NCBI RefSeq assembly: GCF_016863035.1
Contig: NZ_BOOC01000049.1
Span: 1 to 62,260, forward strand
Length of the DNA: 62,260 nt
Direction of reading: 5' to 3'
Source of the DNA: Microbispora corallina
Lineage (GTDB): Bacteria > Actinomycetota > Actinomycetes > Streptosporangiales > Streptosporangiaceae
In this document: positions 8,818 through 17,408 of the stretch, piece by piece
Position numbering within the stretch: position 1 is the first letter of the stretch
Layout of the letters: the number at the start of each line of letters is the position of its first letter
The notes under the pieces: model-generated
Database searches by the model: none
Seen by the model: only the letters and a program-made list of their open reading frames with translations
Told to the model about the DNA's origin: nothing
Made by a program: the position numbers and the translations under genes

Positions 8818-9090
8818 TCACATGGTCGCCAAAAGAGTAGCGAGAGTACCCTCTTCCTCGGAACTGGTGGCACCGGCAAGTGAGTGGATTTCGGTGCAGA
8901 CAGCTCCTTGCTCATCCCGCACCGATCGATAGAGAACTGTCCCGTCATCAGGCGTTGGTCGCTTCCGTAGAACCATTGATGCAGGCAGAGAACGTCGATG
9001 GAGCTGATCTCTCTGCTCCGGGCGGTCTATGCGCACGGTCCCCGGCTTGGTAGTCAGCCGCACCTGCGCGATGGCGTCCCGCGCACTCAT
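8818..9090 (-). CDS. Small protein of unknown function upstream of DUF2075 gene B
   Basis: About 90 residues from the ATG at 9090, which has AGGAAG 5 bases upstream. The sequence is soluble and mixed alpha/beta, with a Glu/Ser-rich tail (GATSSEEEGTLATLL). No family recognised. It lies about 95 bases upstream of DUF2075 gene B on the same strand, so it may be its partner or regulator. Confidence 0.5.
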   Translation of the reverse strand: MSARDAIAQVRLTTKPGTVRIDRPEQRDQLHRRSLPASMVLRKRPTPDDGTVLYRSVRDEQGAVCTEIHSLAGATSSEEEGTLATLLATM

Positions 9091-9323
9091 ATGATCTTCC
9101 TGTGCTTGCCCATGACATCTATCGGGGATATTCTGGCCGGCTGCACAGCCGGACCGCCGAGTTCGCGGAACACTCACTGAACTGCCCCGGGCGCTGATGG
9201 AGTCCGAAATCTCCACCGAACCCGCGGCGATTCAAGGGGGCCTCCTCTATACGACCGAGCTTGAGGTTGGAAGCGGAGGACGCTGCTATCCGGCTGGCGT
9301 GATCCGGATCTATGCCGCATCTG

Positions 9324-10500
9324 TCACTCACCGGGTTCGCGGGGGAGGAGGGAGGCTAATTCGGGTGACCCGTAGGTCAGGAAAACGAGGTCGCTGTCGC
9401 TGCTGGTGTCCCAGATGTCGCGGTCGAATGTCACGGGGACTGAGGCCGCAGGTGGCTGACCCAAATAGTGCTCGATGGATATCGCGCCGTCGGAACGTCT
9501 GAAGGACACACGAGCATCGTCACGCGCAAGGAAGAGGTTGTAGATACCGGGGCGTCCGTCATCTGGGGTCAGGCAGCGGCCTAAGAGAAGGTTGCTCGTA
9601 AGTTTGGTGGCGAGGACTGGCGGAGTGATGTCTCCGACCAAGATCGGTGGAGTCTTGATGGTGATCCAGTCATCGGGGGAGCCGAGGTCGTCCGCACTGA
9701 CGGGCTGGTTGTTGATGTCTTCGATTTGGGTTCGGATGCTGGCGATCTCGCTGGCGATGACTTCGTCGCTGAGGTATGCGGCAAGGACGAGATCTTCGAT
9801 GACCTTCTCGACAGTGCCAAGGACAGGTGCAGCGCCGCCGACTATGTTGGTGAAGTCGTCGTAGTCCTCCTTGATGCCCTTGTAGACCTGCTCCTCAACA
9901 GTATCTTTGTAGAAGTAGTTGCTGATCTGGAGGTCCTTATAGGTGGCGCCGATACGGTCGATGCGACCGATGCGCTGCTCGACACGCATTAGATTCCAGG
10001 GCATGTCGTAGTTGATGAGGCGGCCCGACGTCTGCAGGTTGAGGCCCTCACTCATCGAGTCGGTACCGATCAGGACTTCAATACTGCCGTTGCGGAACCG
10101 GTTCTTGATCTCGGCCTTGGTGACAGGTTTCCACTCCCCCGCGACCGGATCGTATATTTCGCCGCCGCGGCCGGAGTAGCAGCCAAGCTTGTTGTAGCCA
10201 GCGGCTAGAAGGCGCTCGCGGACGTAGTCCATGGTGTCGGCGTACTGAGTGAAGACCACCGCGGAGTCATACGTCTTGAAGGACTCAGCCAGATCCTCGA
10301 CGAGCTGTTTGGCCTTCGTGTCCTCACCGGTGATATCGCCGAGGTCGTTGAGGAAGGAGCGGAGCTCGCCCGATCTCCTCTTTGAGGCGGTCGGCGCGGA
10401 CGTCGAAGGACTCGGGGTCGAAGAGAGAGCTCTCCAGGTCGGCGCCATCGTCGTCCGTGAGGAGGTCGGCCAGGCTCTTGCCCTGCTCGAGCACCGCGCG
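9324..10500 (-). pseudogene. SNF2-type helicase, C-terminal remnant with a frameshift
   Basis: What remains is the helicase C domain and tail: VVFTQYADTMDYVRERL, then GTDSMSEGLNLQTS, and the motif VI region RVEQRIGRIDRIGA, followed by about 190 residues. The N-terminal ATPase half (Walker A and B) is absent. Upstream of about 10372 the reading continues only in another frame (LEQGKSLADLLTDDDGADLE to about 10500), so a single-base indel separates the two parts. The sequence then stops abruptly against a recombinase fragment on the other strand. Large SNF2-like helicases of this type occur in defence islands; the subfamily cannot be fixed from the remnant. Confidence 0.8.
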
Positions 10501-10947
10501 GACAGGGAGACGAGAGAGATCCCGATCCCTCCGATCCTCGTCGCCGTGCTCCGTGAGCACATCAAGGCGTACAGCGTCGCCAAGGACGGCAGGCTGTTCC
10601 GCACTGCTACGGGCGGCTCCTACTCCAGCTCGGCCTACTCCTATGTCTGGCAGGAGGCCCGCAAGCTCGCCCTCACCCCGGCTCAGGTCGCCTCATCCCT
10701 GGCCGCACGGCCGTACGACCTGCGGCACGCTGCCGTCTCGCTCTGGCTCAACGCGGGCGTCGCGGCCCCGGAGGTGGCCAAGCGTGCCGGCCACAGCGTC
10801 GATGTCCTCCTTCGCGTCTATGCCAAGTGCATTGACGGGCAGCAAGACCACGTTAACGGCAAGATCAACGATGCGCTCGGATGTTGTACTGGTGCTGATC
10901 GCGCTTTGGGAGCCTTCCACGGCGACGATTCCGCCCACTCCGGGTGA
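10498..10947 (+). pseudogene. Tyrosine recombinase (integrase), C-terminal remnant
   Basis: About 149 residues of the catalytic domain, starting inside it at EIPIPPILVAVLREH. Visible are the R-H box (YDLRHAAVSLWLNAGV), the GHS box (AKRAGHSVDVLL) and the catalytic Tyr in LRVYAKC near 10819. The N-terminal arm-binding and core-binding domains and the first catalytic Arg are missing. It lies about 1.5 kb from the intact tRNA-Arg, the expected place for the integrase that inserted this island. The truncation point coincides with the break of the helicase remnant, so one deletion could have fused both. Confidence 0.82.
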
Positions 10948-11088
10948 ACCTGAACACGCAGGTGAAGCCACCGCCTTGATGGAAGGAGGAGCCCAAGAGG
11001 TCCCGTGCCTCAGTCTCCAACATCAGACGTGGGGTCTGCCCTTTCCTCTCGTCCATCGCTTCGCTGCGAATGGCGAGATGATGGAGGG

Positions 11089-11586
11089 GTGTCCACGACG
11101 ACTTCCTCCGCCAGCCGGGATGGCTCCCTGCTGGACCAGATTCAGCGGGAGGCGCTCGACCTGAGCGTGCCGCTGTCGGGTGTCCTGTTAAAGTGCGTCG
11201 CGCTCAGCGGGCGCGCTGGGTCCCATAAGCTGCGCGAATGGGCTGAAGCGGAGCTCAACGGGTATGCCGACGAGGAAGACGTTCCTACCTATCGAGTCAT
11301 TGGTGCGGCCGTATGGGTCGACTTCACCAATCGGATGGGGGCCAACCGGCTAGCCCAACAGATGTCAAAGGACATGCTCCCGAGGCAAGTCCAGGAGATA
11401 TATCCCCCGGAGGTCCGTCTCACAGACCCGGTTCATGAGCTGGAGGAGTACGCGAAGCACGAGGATACGCTGCACCTTACTCGTGACAACAGCGAGACAG
11501 CCGTTCAGTTCCTAACCCAGGCGTGGCAGCTCGTAGACAAGATCTCCGAGGACCAGGTCGTCCGCGGCATCTACTGGAAGGTGTAG
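11089..11586 (+). CDS. AbiTii-domain protein, N-terminal part before an in-frame TAG
   Basis: The segment SLLDQIQREALD, then LKCVALSGRAGSHKLREWAE and LNGYADEEDVPTYRVIGA, matches the AbiTii domain, named for the lactococcal AbiT abortive-infection system. Reading stops at TAG 11584-11586 after YWKV, but the same frame continues as PAAVTGVLGRIRATLVSFV, which looks like the rest of the same protein. A Ser TCG to TAG change would explain it. The GTG at 11089 begins just before the domain; an earlier in-frame GTG at 11005 follows GGAAGGAGGA at a long spacing. Biochemical function of the domain is not known to me. Confidence 0.72.
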   Translation: MSTTTSSASRDGSLLDQIQREALDLSVPLSGVLLKCVALSGRAGSHKLREWAEAELNGYADEEDVPTYRVIGAAVWVDFTNRMGANRLAQQMSKDMLPRQVQEIYPPEVRLTDPVHELEEYAKHEDTLHLTRDNSETAVQFLTQAWQLVDKISEDQVVRGIYWKV

Positions 11587-11595
11587 CCCGCGGCT

Positions 11596-11943
11596 GTGAC
11601 CGGCGTACTTGGCCGTATCCGCGCGACACTCGTCTCGTTCGTAACGGAACTCCGGGAGGTTATGCCCCCTGGACAGGAAACACCCTCCGCTGCGGAAGCT
11701 GACCACGCTCTCGACAAGGCTCTCCCTGCCGGAGTGAACATCACCGCTCACAAGGGCGCGACCGTCAACTACCTGCTCGGTGGGGCTGGGCAGTCCTCCA
11801 TCACAAACACCGTGGGCGACGTAGGTCGAAAATCACGCCCTGTATGGAGTGTGGTCAGCTGGTTGATCGCGACGATAATTGCCCTTGTTGGCACGTACGC
11901 CCGGCTGGCCCAGTGGCTCCACTGGCCTGCACCGTGGAAGTGA
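11596..11943 (+). CDS. C-terminal part of the split AbiTii protein
   Basis: 115 residues in the same frame as the AbiTii domain, three codons past its TAG. It contains a helical region, a Gly-rich segment (YLLGGAGQSSITN) and a C-terminal transmembrane helix near residues 82-104 (VVSWLIATIIALVGTYA). The GTG at 11596 has no clear ribosome-binding site, so independent translation is doubtful. With the upstream part it would make a protein of about 284 residues with a membrane anchor. It is a pseudogene half, a readthrough product, or a sequencing artefact. Confidence 0.5.
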   Translation: MTGVLGRIRATLVSFVTELREVMPPGQETPSAAEADHALDKALPAGVNITAHKGATVNYLLGGAGQSSITNTVGDVGRKSRPVWSVVSWLIATIIALVGTYARLAQWLHWPAPWK

Positions 11944-12418
11944 TCTCCTGGTCCCACAGCTCGGAGCGGCGGTTTCGGATGTTGAGTGCCGAGGCCTCTG
12001 ACGTGCCGCAGCGGCCGCGTCGGCCATCACCACGTGCGAGCGAATCTTGGATCGCCTTGGAGCCGCCGGAACTGCGAGCCTGGCCGTCACGTCCAGGTCG
12101 CCAGTTTGTCCCCAGCCGACAGGGCGAACGGGTCGTTCTCCACCATCTCGGCCTGCATCGTGCCGCAGTCAAGCAGCAGGTGCTCCTCTGATGAAGAAGG
12201 CCCTGCGGCGGCGATCGCCTCGGCCAGCAATTGTCACGGCCTTGCCAAGCTCTGCCGTCAATGCGGCTGATGAGCTGCGCGAACACCCTCATGATCGGTT
12301 CGCGTATGGTTCGCGATCATTGGCCTACGCGTGCATACCGCTGCTCTCGCCTGCCTCTGGGCTGTCACCTGTTCCTGTCAGTTAGCGCAGGTAGGCGGCA
12401 ACGTGCAAGGTCAACTAG
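11944..12418. other. Gene-free right end of the island with a decayed coding trace
   Basis: No intact gene. On the minus strand, about 12240 down to a stop at 12087-12089, one frame reads coherently (LLAEAIAAAGPSSSEEHLLL, then CGTMQAEMVENDPFALSAGD, ending KLATWT and stop). Upstream of it the reading shifts frame. I take it as a degraded gene of unknown family. The rest shows nothing recognisable. Confidence 0.35.
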
Positions 12419-12465
12419 GTGCCCCCGGCAGGATTCGAACCTGCGGCACCCGCTTTAGGAGAGCG
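12419..12465. repeat. attachment-site repeat, tRNA-proximal copy
   Basis: The 47 bases cover the anticodon loop to the 3' end of the intact tRNA-Arg(CCT) plus one flanking base. They are repeated at 3951-3997 with one mismatch. The crossover lies somewhere in this identity block; the tRNA keeps its full sequence on this side. Confidence 0.88.
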
Positions 12466-12492
12466 GTGCTCTATCCCCTGAGCTACGGAGGC
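12420..12492 (-). tRNA. tRNA-Arg (anticodon CCT)
   Basis: Reading the minus strand, a 73-base cloverleaf forms: acceptor GCCTCCG with CGGGGGC, D-arm GCTC/GAGC, anticodon stem CCGCT/AGCGG with loop CTCCTAA (anticodon CCT, reading AGG), and T-arm GCAGG/CCTGC with TTCGAAT. CCA is not encoded. Its 3' half is the integration target of the adjacent island. Confidence 0.95.
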
Positions 12493-12651
12493 GTGCAATG
12501 TGCCCTGTAAGCCTAGCGAAAGGTTGGGGTGCCTCGCGCGCCCGGAGGGGGTGTGGCTCGAAGGTCGTCGGTCATCGGCAGGCTGACGTGCGGTAAAGGC
12601 CTGGCAAGTCCGAGTGTCCGCGCTTGTGCGGGCTGATTACCGTCACTGCTC

Positions 12652-13923
12652 GTGACCACAACGCGACGCAGGTATGTGCGCGGGCTCCGTCCGATGGTGC
12701 TCGTCGCGGCGATGATCGCGCCGGCGATCCTGGCTTCGGGCCTGCTCGCGGCGCAGTTCTCCGGCTACGAAAAGATGGCGCGGGGCAGCGCCGCCGAGGA
12801 GCGGGGGAGCCAAGGTGGCACGAAGCCCGCGAGGGTGCAGGGGCCCGTGGCTCCCGTGCCGGACGACGGGCCGCTGGTGGAGCCGCCGGCGGTGATGGCT
12901 CCGGGTGTGATGCCCGGCATTCCCGAGCAGATGGGTTCCGAGCCCCTACGGCCGACCCGGGTACTGAATGTGAAGAGGCTCGCCGATCGCCGGCCGGCCG
13001 AGCATGCGCGGCGTCACAAGCACCGGAAGGGCAGGCACGGGAAGCGCAAGGCCGCGCCGGTGCCCGTGCAGGCCGGTCCGGCCGGGGTGCTGGCGCTCGG
13101 CGCGGGGGCGTCCGCGCAAACGGGGGCGGGCGGGTTCTCCGGCACCGCGGCCGCCGGGCAGGGCGGGCTGGGGAGCGCCACGCTCTTCGGTCTTCCTGCG
13201 GCACACGATCAGGTGCCGAACACGTCCGTCGCCCAGGCTGCCGAGAGCGGCCCGACCAGCGGGCGGAACGGCCTGTACGCCGGGGCTGCCCGGCAGGGGC
13301 AGGTGCCGGACGCACATCAGCCGGCGATATCGGGACAGGACCAGCAGGCGGGCGCGTCGCGAGAGGTGGGCCTCGCGCAGCAGCAGGCGGGGCTCGCCCA
13401 GCAGGCTCAGCAGCAGGTGACCAACCCACAACAGCAGGCCGGAGGCGCCCAGCAGTCCGCGGCCGCGCAGCAGCAGGTGGCAAACGCACAACAACATGCG
13501 GGGACGGTTCAGCAGCAGGTGGCCAACGGGCAACAGCAGGTTGGCGCCGCACAGCAATCCGCGGCCGGACAGCAGGTGGCAAACCCGCAACAGCAGGCGG
13601 GCGCCGCTCAGCAGCAGTCCGCAGCGGGACAGCAGTCCGGGGCCGGACAGCAGCAGGCGGGAGCCGTACAGCAGGGTCTGCTGGATCCCACCCCGATGCC
13701 CGAGCCGTACGGGCCGGCGCGGATCTACGAGGGGCTCATCCGGATCGACCAGCCGCAGATCCAGGCGCCGGCGCTGGGACCGGCCCCGGGGCGGCGTCTC
13801 AGGGAGCAGCCGCGGACCGAGGAGCCGGAGCCGCACCCGCAGGAGTCCTCGCTGATGTGTCCTCCCGAGTGGCGGGACACGTGGCTGTGGGAGCTGTGCC
13901 AGGACCACGAGGCACAGCTGTGA
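12652..13923 (+). CDS. Membrane-anchored Gln-rich repeat protein
   Basis: 423 residues. One N-terminal hydrophobic helix (MVLVAAMIAPAILASGLLAA, residues 15-34) acts as anchor or uncleaved signal. A Lys/Arg/His cluster (HARRHKHRKGRHGKRK) follows. Residues about 240-345 are a low-complexity repeat built on QQQ, QQVAN and AGAAQQ. A conserved-looking C-terminus ends CPPEWRDTWLWELCQDHEAQL with two Cys. The repeat resembles surface or wall-spanning linkers. It is just upstream of a peptidoglycan-peptidase gene on the same strand, which suggests an envelope role (inference). The start is GTG at 12652. No known family. Confidence 0.7.
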   Translation: MTTTRRRYVRGLRPMVLVAAMIAPAILASGLLAAQFSGYEKMARGSAAEERGSQGGTKPARVQGPVAPVPDDGPLVEPPAVMAPGVMPGIPEQMGSEPLRPTRVLNVKRLADRRPAEHARRHKHRKGRHGKRKAAPVPVQAGPAGVLALGAGASAQTGAGGFSGTAAAGQGGLGSATLFGLPAAHDQVPNTSVAQAAESGPTSGRNGLYAGAARQGQVPDAHQPAISGQDQQAGASREVGLAQQQAGLAQQAQQQVTNPQQQAGGAQQSAAAQQQVANAQQHAGTVQQQVANGQQQVGAAQQSAAGQQVANPQQQAGAAQQQSAAGQQSGAGQQQAGAVQQGLLDPTPMPEPYGPARIYEGLIRIDQPQIQAPALGPAPGRRLREQPRTEEPEPHPQESSLMCPPEWRDTWLWELCQDHEAQL

Positions 13924-14077
13924 GGCCGCCGGCAGGACCGAAATCAGACCTGGAAATACCCGAAAGGTGCTTGATCGGGAGATAGCGCGTATGCCAACTC
14001 GGGCCCGGACAGGATGAACCCTGTAGTAACGTGCGTCCCTGACCCAGGTCACGAGTTGGCAAACGGAGGAGTCGAGC

Positions 14078-15364
14078 GTGCCCTCTCCTCGATCAGCGCG
14101 CCTGATCGCGGTCGTCACGGCGATGACTTCGCTCAGTGGTGCGATGCCGTACGGCACGGCCGCGGCGGCGACGGCCACGAGCGCGACCACCGTCACGAGC
14201 ACGGCCTTGACCGACGGCGCAGTGTCCGAAATCGCCGGCACGACCCCAACCACCGCGACCCCAACCACCGCGACCCCATCCGCCGGCACGACCCGGACGG
14301 CCACGACGGCCGGAACACAGGTCCTCAGGGCTGCGACGGCGGGGACCGAGCGGGTCCGGGTGGTGAGAGCGCCGAGATCCGCCGCCGCGGCGAAGGGTAA
14401 GGACCCGGTCTCCCTGACCCAGCTGCGGCGGCAGGCCCAGCAGGCGTACAAGGGCATCGAGGACGCGACGAAGGCGTTGCAGGCGCGGCAGAAGCAGTTT
14501 GACGCGTCACAACGGGAGCTGGCGACGAAGCTGACGCAGCTCCAGACGGCCACCCTGCAGCTCAACAAGATGCGCAAGCCGCTCTCGGACCTCGTGTCGT
14601 CCCTCTACCAGGATCCGTCGATGAGCGGGCTCAGCCCGTTCCTCACGGGCGGCGACGGCGCCACCACCCTGCGGGCCATGAGCGACATGGACTACCTCGT
14701 GGCCGGGCGGAACATCGTGCTGTCCGACGCTCTGAAACTGCTCCAGCAGCAGCAGCAACTGGCCGGCGAGGCGCAGGAACTGCGGGCGGCCAACCTGCTG
14801 GAGGAGGCCCAGCTCGACGCGCAGATCGACCTGCTCCGGGCGAAGTCCTCCAAGCTGGTCAAGTCGCTGACCCGGACGCTGACGAAGCTCGGCGTGAACG
14901 TCAACCAGGGGAACCGCGGCCCGGGCGCCTGCGACCCCACCCGCGTGACTGAGGCCGACCAGTATCCGAACGGCCTGCTGCCCAAGAGCTTCCTGTGTCC
15001 GTTGCCGCAGAAGGGCGCGGAGCTGCGCGCGGACGCCGCGATCGCCTTCGCCGACCTCAACCTGGCCTACAAGAGCCACTTCGGCCAGCCGATGTGCATC
15101 TCCAGCAGCTACCGCAGCCTCTCGGCGCAGCAGGCCGTGTACTACCAGCGCCCGGGCTTCGCCGCCGTTCCGGGCAAGAGCAACCACGGCCTCGGCCTCG
15201 CCGTCGACCTGTGCGGGGGCGTGCAGGCCTTCCGGTCGGTGCAGTTCAACTGGTTGGAGGCCAACAGCAAGCGGTTCGGCTTCATCCATCCGGACTGGTC
15301 GTATCACAGCCCGTTCGAGCCGTGGCACTGGGAGTACGACCCCAAGCTGGGGGCGCAGCTCTGA
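14078..15364 (+). CDS. VanY-like D-alanyl-D-alanine carboxypeptidase with coiled-coil stalk
   Basis: 428 residues, exported. An N-terminal signal and a Thr/Ala-rich low-complexity stretch (ATPTTATPSAG) come first. A long coiled coil at about 110-285 (LRRQAQQAYKGIEDATKALQ, then LLQQQQQLAGEAQELRAANL) follows, and then an M15 peptidase domain from about 330. Zinc ligands of the VanY type are visible: H370 and D377 in NHGLGLAVDL and H417 in PWHWEY; ISSSYRSLSAQQ is the usual substrate-side motif. It should trim peptidoglycan stem peptides at the cell surface. The coiled coil may position it on a partner. The GTG start at 14078 has GGAGGAG 7 bases upstream. Confidence 0.85.
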   Translation: MPSPRSARLIAVVTAMTSLSGAMPYGTAAAATATSATTVTSTALTDGAVSEIAGTTPTTATPTTATPSAGTTRTATTAGTQVLRAATAGTERVRVVRAPRSAAAAKGKDPVSLTQLRRQAQQAYKGIEDATKALQARQKQFDASQRELATKLTQLQTATLQLNKMRKPLSDLVSSLYQDPSMSGLSPFLTGGDGATTLRAMSDMDYLVAGRNIVLSDALKLLQQQQQLAGEAQELRAANLLEEAQLDAQIDLLRAKSSKLVKSLTRTLTKLGVNVNQGNRGPGACDPTRVTEADQYPNGLLPKSFLCPLPQKGAELRADAAIAFADLNLAYKSHFGQPMCISSSYRSLSAQQAVYYQRPGFAAVPGKSNHGLGLAVDLCGGVQAFRSVQFNWLEANSKRFGFIHPDWSYHSPFEPWHWEYDPKLGAQL

Positions 15365-15373
15365 CGACCGTGC

Positions 15374-15970
15374 TCAGCGCGGGTGGATGGCCACCGACAG
15401 CCGTCCCTGCGCCTGGGCCTGGGCCAGCTGGGCCGCCTGTACGGGCGTGGTGGCCAGCACGAGCAGCGCCCCGCCCTCGTCGGCGCGGCTGGGCGGGCGG
15501 GTCAGCACCCGCACCTGCTGGGCGACCGGGTACGCCTGCCGTCCCTCGCCCTCGTACGCGGCCAGCACGTCGATCACGTCGCCGGGGGACAGCAACCTGG
15601 CGGCGTCGGGATCGGCGACCCTGACCGGGGCGGCGACCATCCCCGGGCTTCCGGCGGCCAGCACGGCCGGGCCCAGCAGCCGGGCGTCGGTCAGCGGCTC
15701 GCCCCGCCGGACCGGCCCGGTCACGACCCGGCCGGCCGCCGCGGCCCCCGGACGGAGGGCGCCGTCGGGCACCGCGTCGGCGGGGAGCCGCACGACCATG
15801 AGGTCTGCTGAGGACAGCCTGCCTCCGGCCAGGTCGCGGGCGGCGGCGAGGACCTCCACCCCGGCGGGGGACCGGACGGCGAGCAGGCCGCACGTCACCG
15901 CCAGCCCCGCGAGGATCGCGGCGATCGGGCGGCGGTGACGGGCCAGAAGGCGGCTCGGAGCGGGCACCAC
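15374..15970 (-). CDS. SAF-domain (CpaB/FlgA-like) membrane protein
   Basis: 198 residues with an N-terminal transmembrane helix (PIAAILAGLAVTCGLLAV) and a SAF domain starting at VEVLAAARDLAGGRL, with PVRRGEPLTDARLL. A RcpC/CpaB-like C-terminal segment follows (SPGDVIDVLAAYEGEG, then VLATTPVQAAQLAQAQ). Relatives take part in Flp/Tad pilus assembly, but no other pilus genes are in the window, so the role is uncertain. It sits 3 bases downstream of the MTA phosphorylase gene and is probably cotranscribed with it. Confidence 0.8.
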   Translation of the reverse strand: MVPAPSRLLARHRRPIAAILAGLAVTCGLLAVRSPAGVEVLAAARDLAGGRLSSADLMVVRLPADAVPDGALRPGAAAAGRVVTGPVRRGEPLTDARLLGPAVLAAGSPGMVAAPVRVADPDAARLLSPGDVIDVLAAYEGEGRQAYPVAQQVRVLTRPPSRADEGGALLVLATTPVQAAQLAQAQAQGRLSVAIHPR

Positions 15971-15973
15971 GGG

Positions 15974-16780
15974 CTACGGGAGCTCGAAGGGGAGCTTGAT
16001 GCCGTCGAGGGCGTCGCCGCAGGGGCAGGTACGCTCGTGGGGCAGGGCCTGAACGACGTCCCGGACGAGCGAGCGCATCCGCTCGACGTTGGCCGCGAAG
16101 AACGCCAGGACCTCCTCGTGGGTGACCCCCTCGCCGGCCTCCACGCCGGCGTCGTGGTCGGTGACCAGGGCCAGCGTCGTGTAGCACAGGGCCAGCTCGC
16201 GGGCCAGGACGGCCTCGGGATGCCCGGTCATGCCGATGATCGACCAACCGGCGGACTGGAACCACTGGGACTCGGCCCGGGTGGAGAACCGCGGGCCCTC
16301 GACCACGACGAGGGTGCCGCCGTCGACCAGGTCCCAGTCGGCGTCGCGGGCGGTGGCGGTCGCCGCCGCCCGGCCGAGGGGACAGTAGGGGTCGGCGAAC
16401 GACACGTGGACGGCGCCGCCCGCGTCGTAGTAGGTCTGCACGCGGCCGGCGGTGCGGTCGACGAGCTGGTCGGGGACCACCAGGGCGCCCGGCCCGATCT
16501 CGGCCCGGAGCGACCCGACGGCGCTCGGCGCGAGCACCTGACGGACGCCGAGCGATCGCAGCGCCCACAGGTTGGCGCGGTAGGGGATGCGGTGCGGGGG
16601 ATGGACGTGCCCCCGGCCGTGCCGGGGGATGAAGGCCACCTGCCGCTCGCCGATGCGACCGACGGTGATCGTGTCGCTGGGCGGTCCGTAGGGCGTGGAG
16701 ACGCCGATCTCCTCGGCGTCCTCCAGCAGGGAGTAGAACCCGGAGCCGCCGATGACCCCGATCTCTGCGCGATTGACCAT
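15974..16780 (-). CDS. mtnP: S-methyl-5'-thioadenosine phosphorylase
   Basis: 268 residues, cytosolic. It cleaves 5'-methylthioadenosine with phosphate to adenine and 5-methylthioribose-1-phosphate in methionine salvage. The purine nucleoside phosphorylase family marks are the N-terminal IGVIGGSGFYSL, RHGRGHVHPPHRIPYRAN, the VVVEGPRFSTRAESQWF region, and IIGMTGHPEAVLARE. Length is normal for MtnP. A 6-oxopurine-preferring relative cannot be excluded; the GMTGHPEA motif rather than GMSNP-type spacing favours MTA-type substrates. ATG at 16780. Confidence 0.88.
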   Translation of the reverse strand: MVNRAEIGVIGGSGFYSLLEDAEEIGVSTPYGPPSDTITVGRIGERQVAFIPRHGRGHVHPPHRIPYRANLWALRSLGVRQVLAPSAVGSLRAEIGPGALVVPDQLVDRTAGRVQTYYDAGGAVHVSFADPYCPLGRAAATATARDADWDLVDGGTLVVVEGPRFSTRAESQWFQSAGWSIIGMTGHPEAVLARELALCYTTLALVTDHDAGVEAGEGVTHEEVLAFFAANVERMRSLVRDVVQALPHERTCPCGDALDGIKLPFELP

Positions 16781-16890
16781 GCGGCCGACCCTAGCGAATC
16801 GGCCGGTCCCCGGCGCCGTCCGGCCGGAGCCTGTGGATAACTACGAAGAGCCGGCGGCCGGCCTCCCCGGTTGAGGCCGGCGCCCGACCG

Positions 16891-17253
16891 TCAGGCGGCG
16901 GCCGTCGAACCCGAGGACGAGCCCGACGAACCGGACGAGCTCGACGTCGAAGACGTGGAGGACGAGGAGGACGTGGAGGCGGACGCCGCGGCCGGCTCCT
17001 TCTTCGCCCCGTCGCCCGACGGCTTCGAGGAGTCGCTCGACGGCTTCGACGAGGTGGTGGACGTCGACGATCCCGAGGAACGGCTGTCGGTGCGGTAGAA
17101 ACCGGAGCCCTTGAAGACGATGCCGACGGCGGAGAAGACCTTGCGGAGACGGCCCTGGCAGGCCGGGCACTCCGTGAGCGGGTCGTCAGAGAACTTCTGA
17201 ACGGCCTCCAGCTGCTCCCCGCAAGCGGTACAGGCGTACTGGTAGGTGGGCAC
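16891..17253 (-). CDS. FmdB-family zinc-ribbon protein
   Basis: 120 residues. Residues 1-50 form a zinc ribbon with two CxxC pairs (YACTACGEQLEAVQ and CPACQGRLRKVF), the FmdB putative regulatory domain, followed by the usual IVFKGSGFYRTD. The C-terminal half is a Ser/Thr-rich disordered tail. The GTG at 17253 has GGAGGAG just upstream. Function of the family is not established; it is often found near folate or formate genes in actinomycetes, as here (5-FTHF cyclo-ligase 2 kb away). Confidence 0.88.
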   Translation of the reverse strand: MPTYQYACTACGEQLEAVQKFSDDPLTECPACQGRLRKVFSAVGIVFKGSGFYRTDSRSSGSSTSTTSSKPSSDSSKPSGDGAKKEPAAASASTSSSSSTSSTSSSSGSSGSSSGSTAAA

Positions 17254-17408
17254 GCGCTCCTCCTGAGACTGGCACTCGACCGGGTCGATTGCTAATGGTA
17301 GGCAATCTAGGAGCCCAAACGCCACTCCACCCCGCTTTATGCCACCCGGCCCAGCACCCGCAGGCCGGTCGGCGCCGCCTGCGGCTCGTGCCACGGCACC
17401 CCCGCTTC

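Larger units (their letters stand above)
3951..12465. mobile_element. Integrated island in tRNA-Arg(CCT), probably a decaying defence island
   Basis: A 47-base copy of the 3' part of tRNA-Arg(CCT) at 3951-3997 repeats the end of the intact tRNA at 12419-12465 with one mismatch, which is the footprint of tyrosine-recombinase integration at the 3' end of a tRNA. Between them lie a small unknown gene, two DUF2075 genes, another small gene, a broken SNF2-like helicase, a broken tyrosine recombinase and a split AbiTii gene. Cargo of this type is frequent in phage-defence islands. With the integrase truncated, the element should no longer excise by itself. No replication, transfer or structural phage genes are visible. 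Confidence 0.8.
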
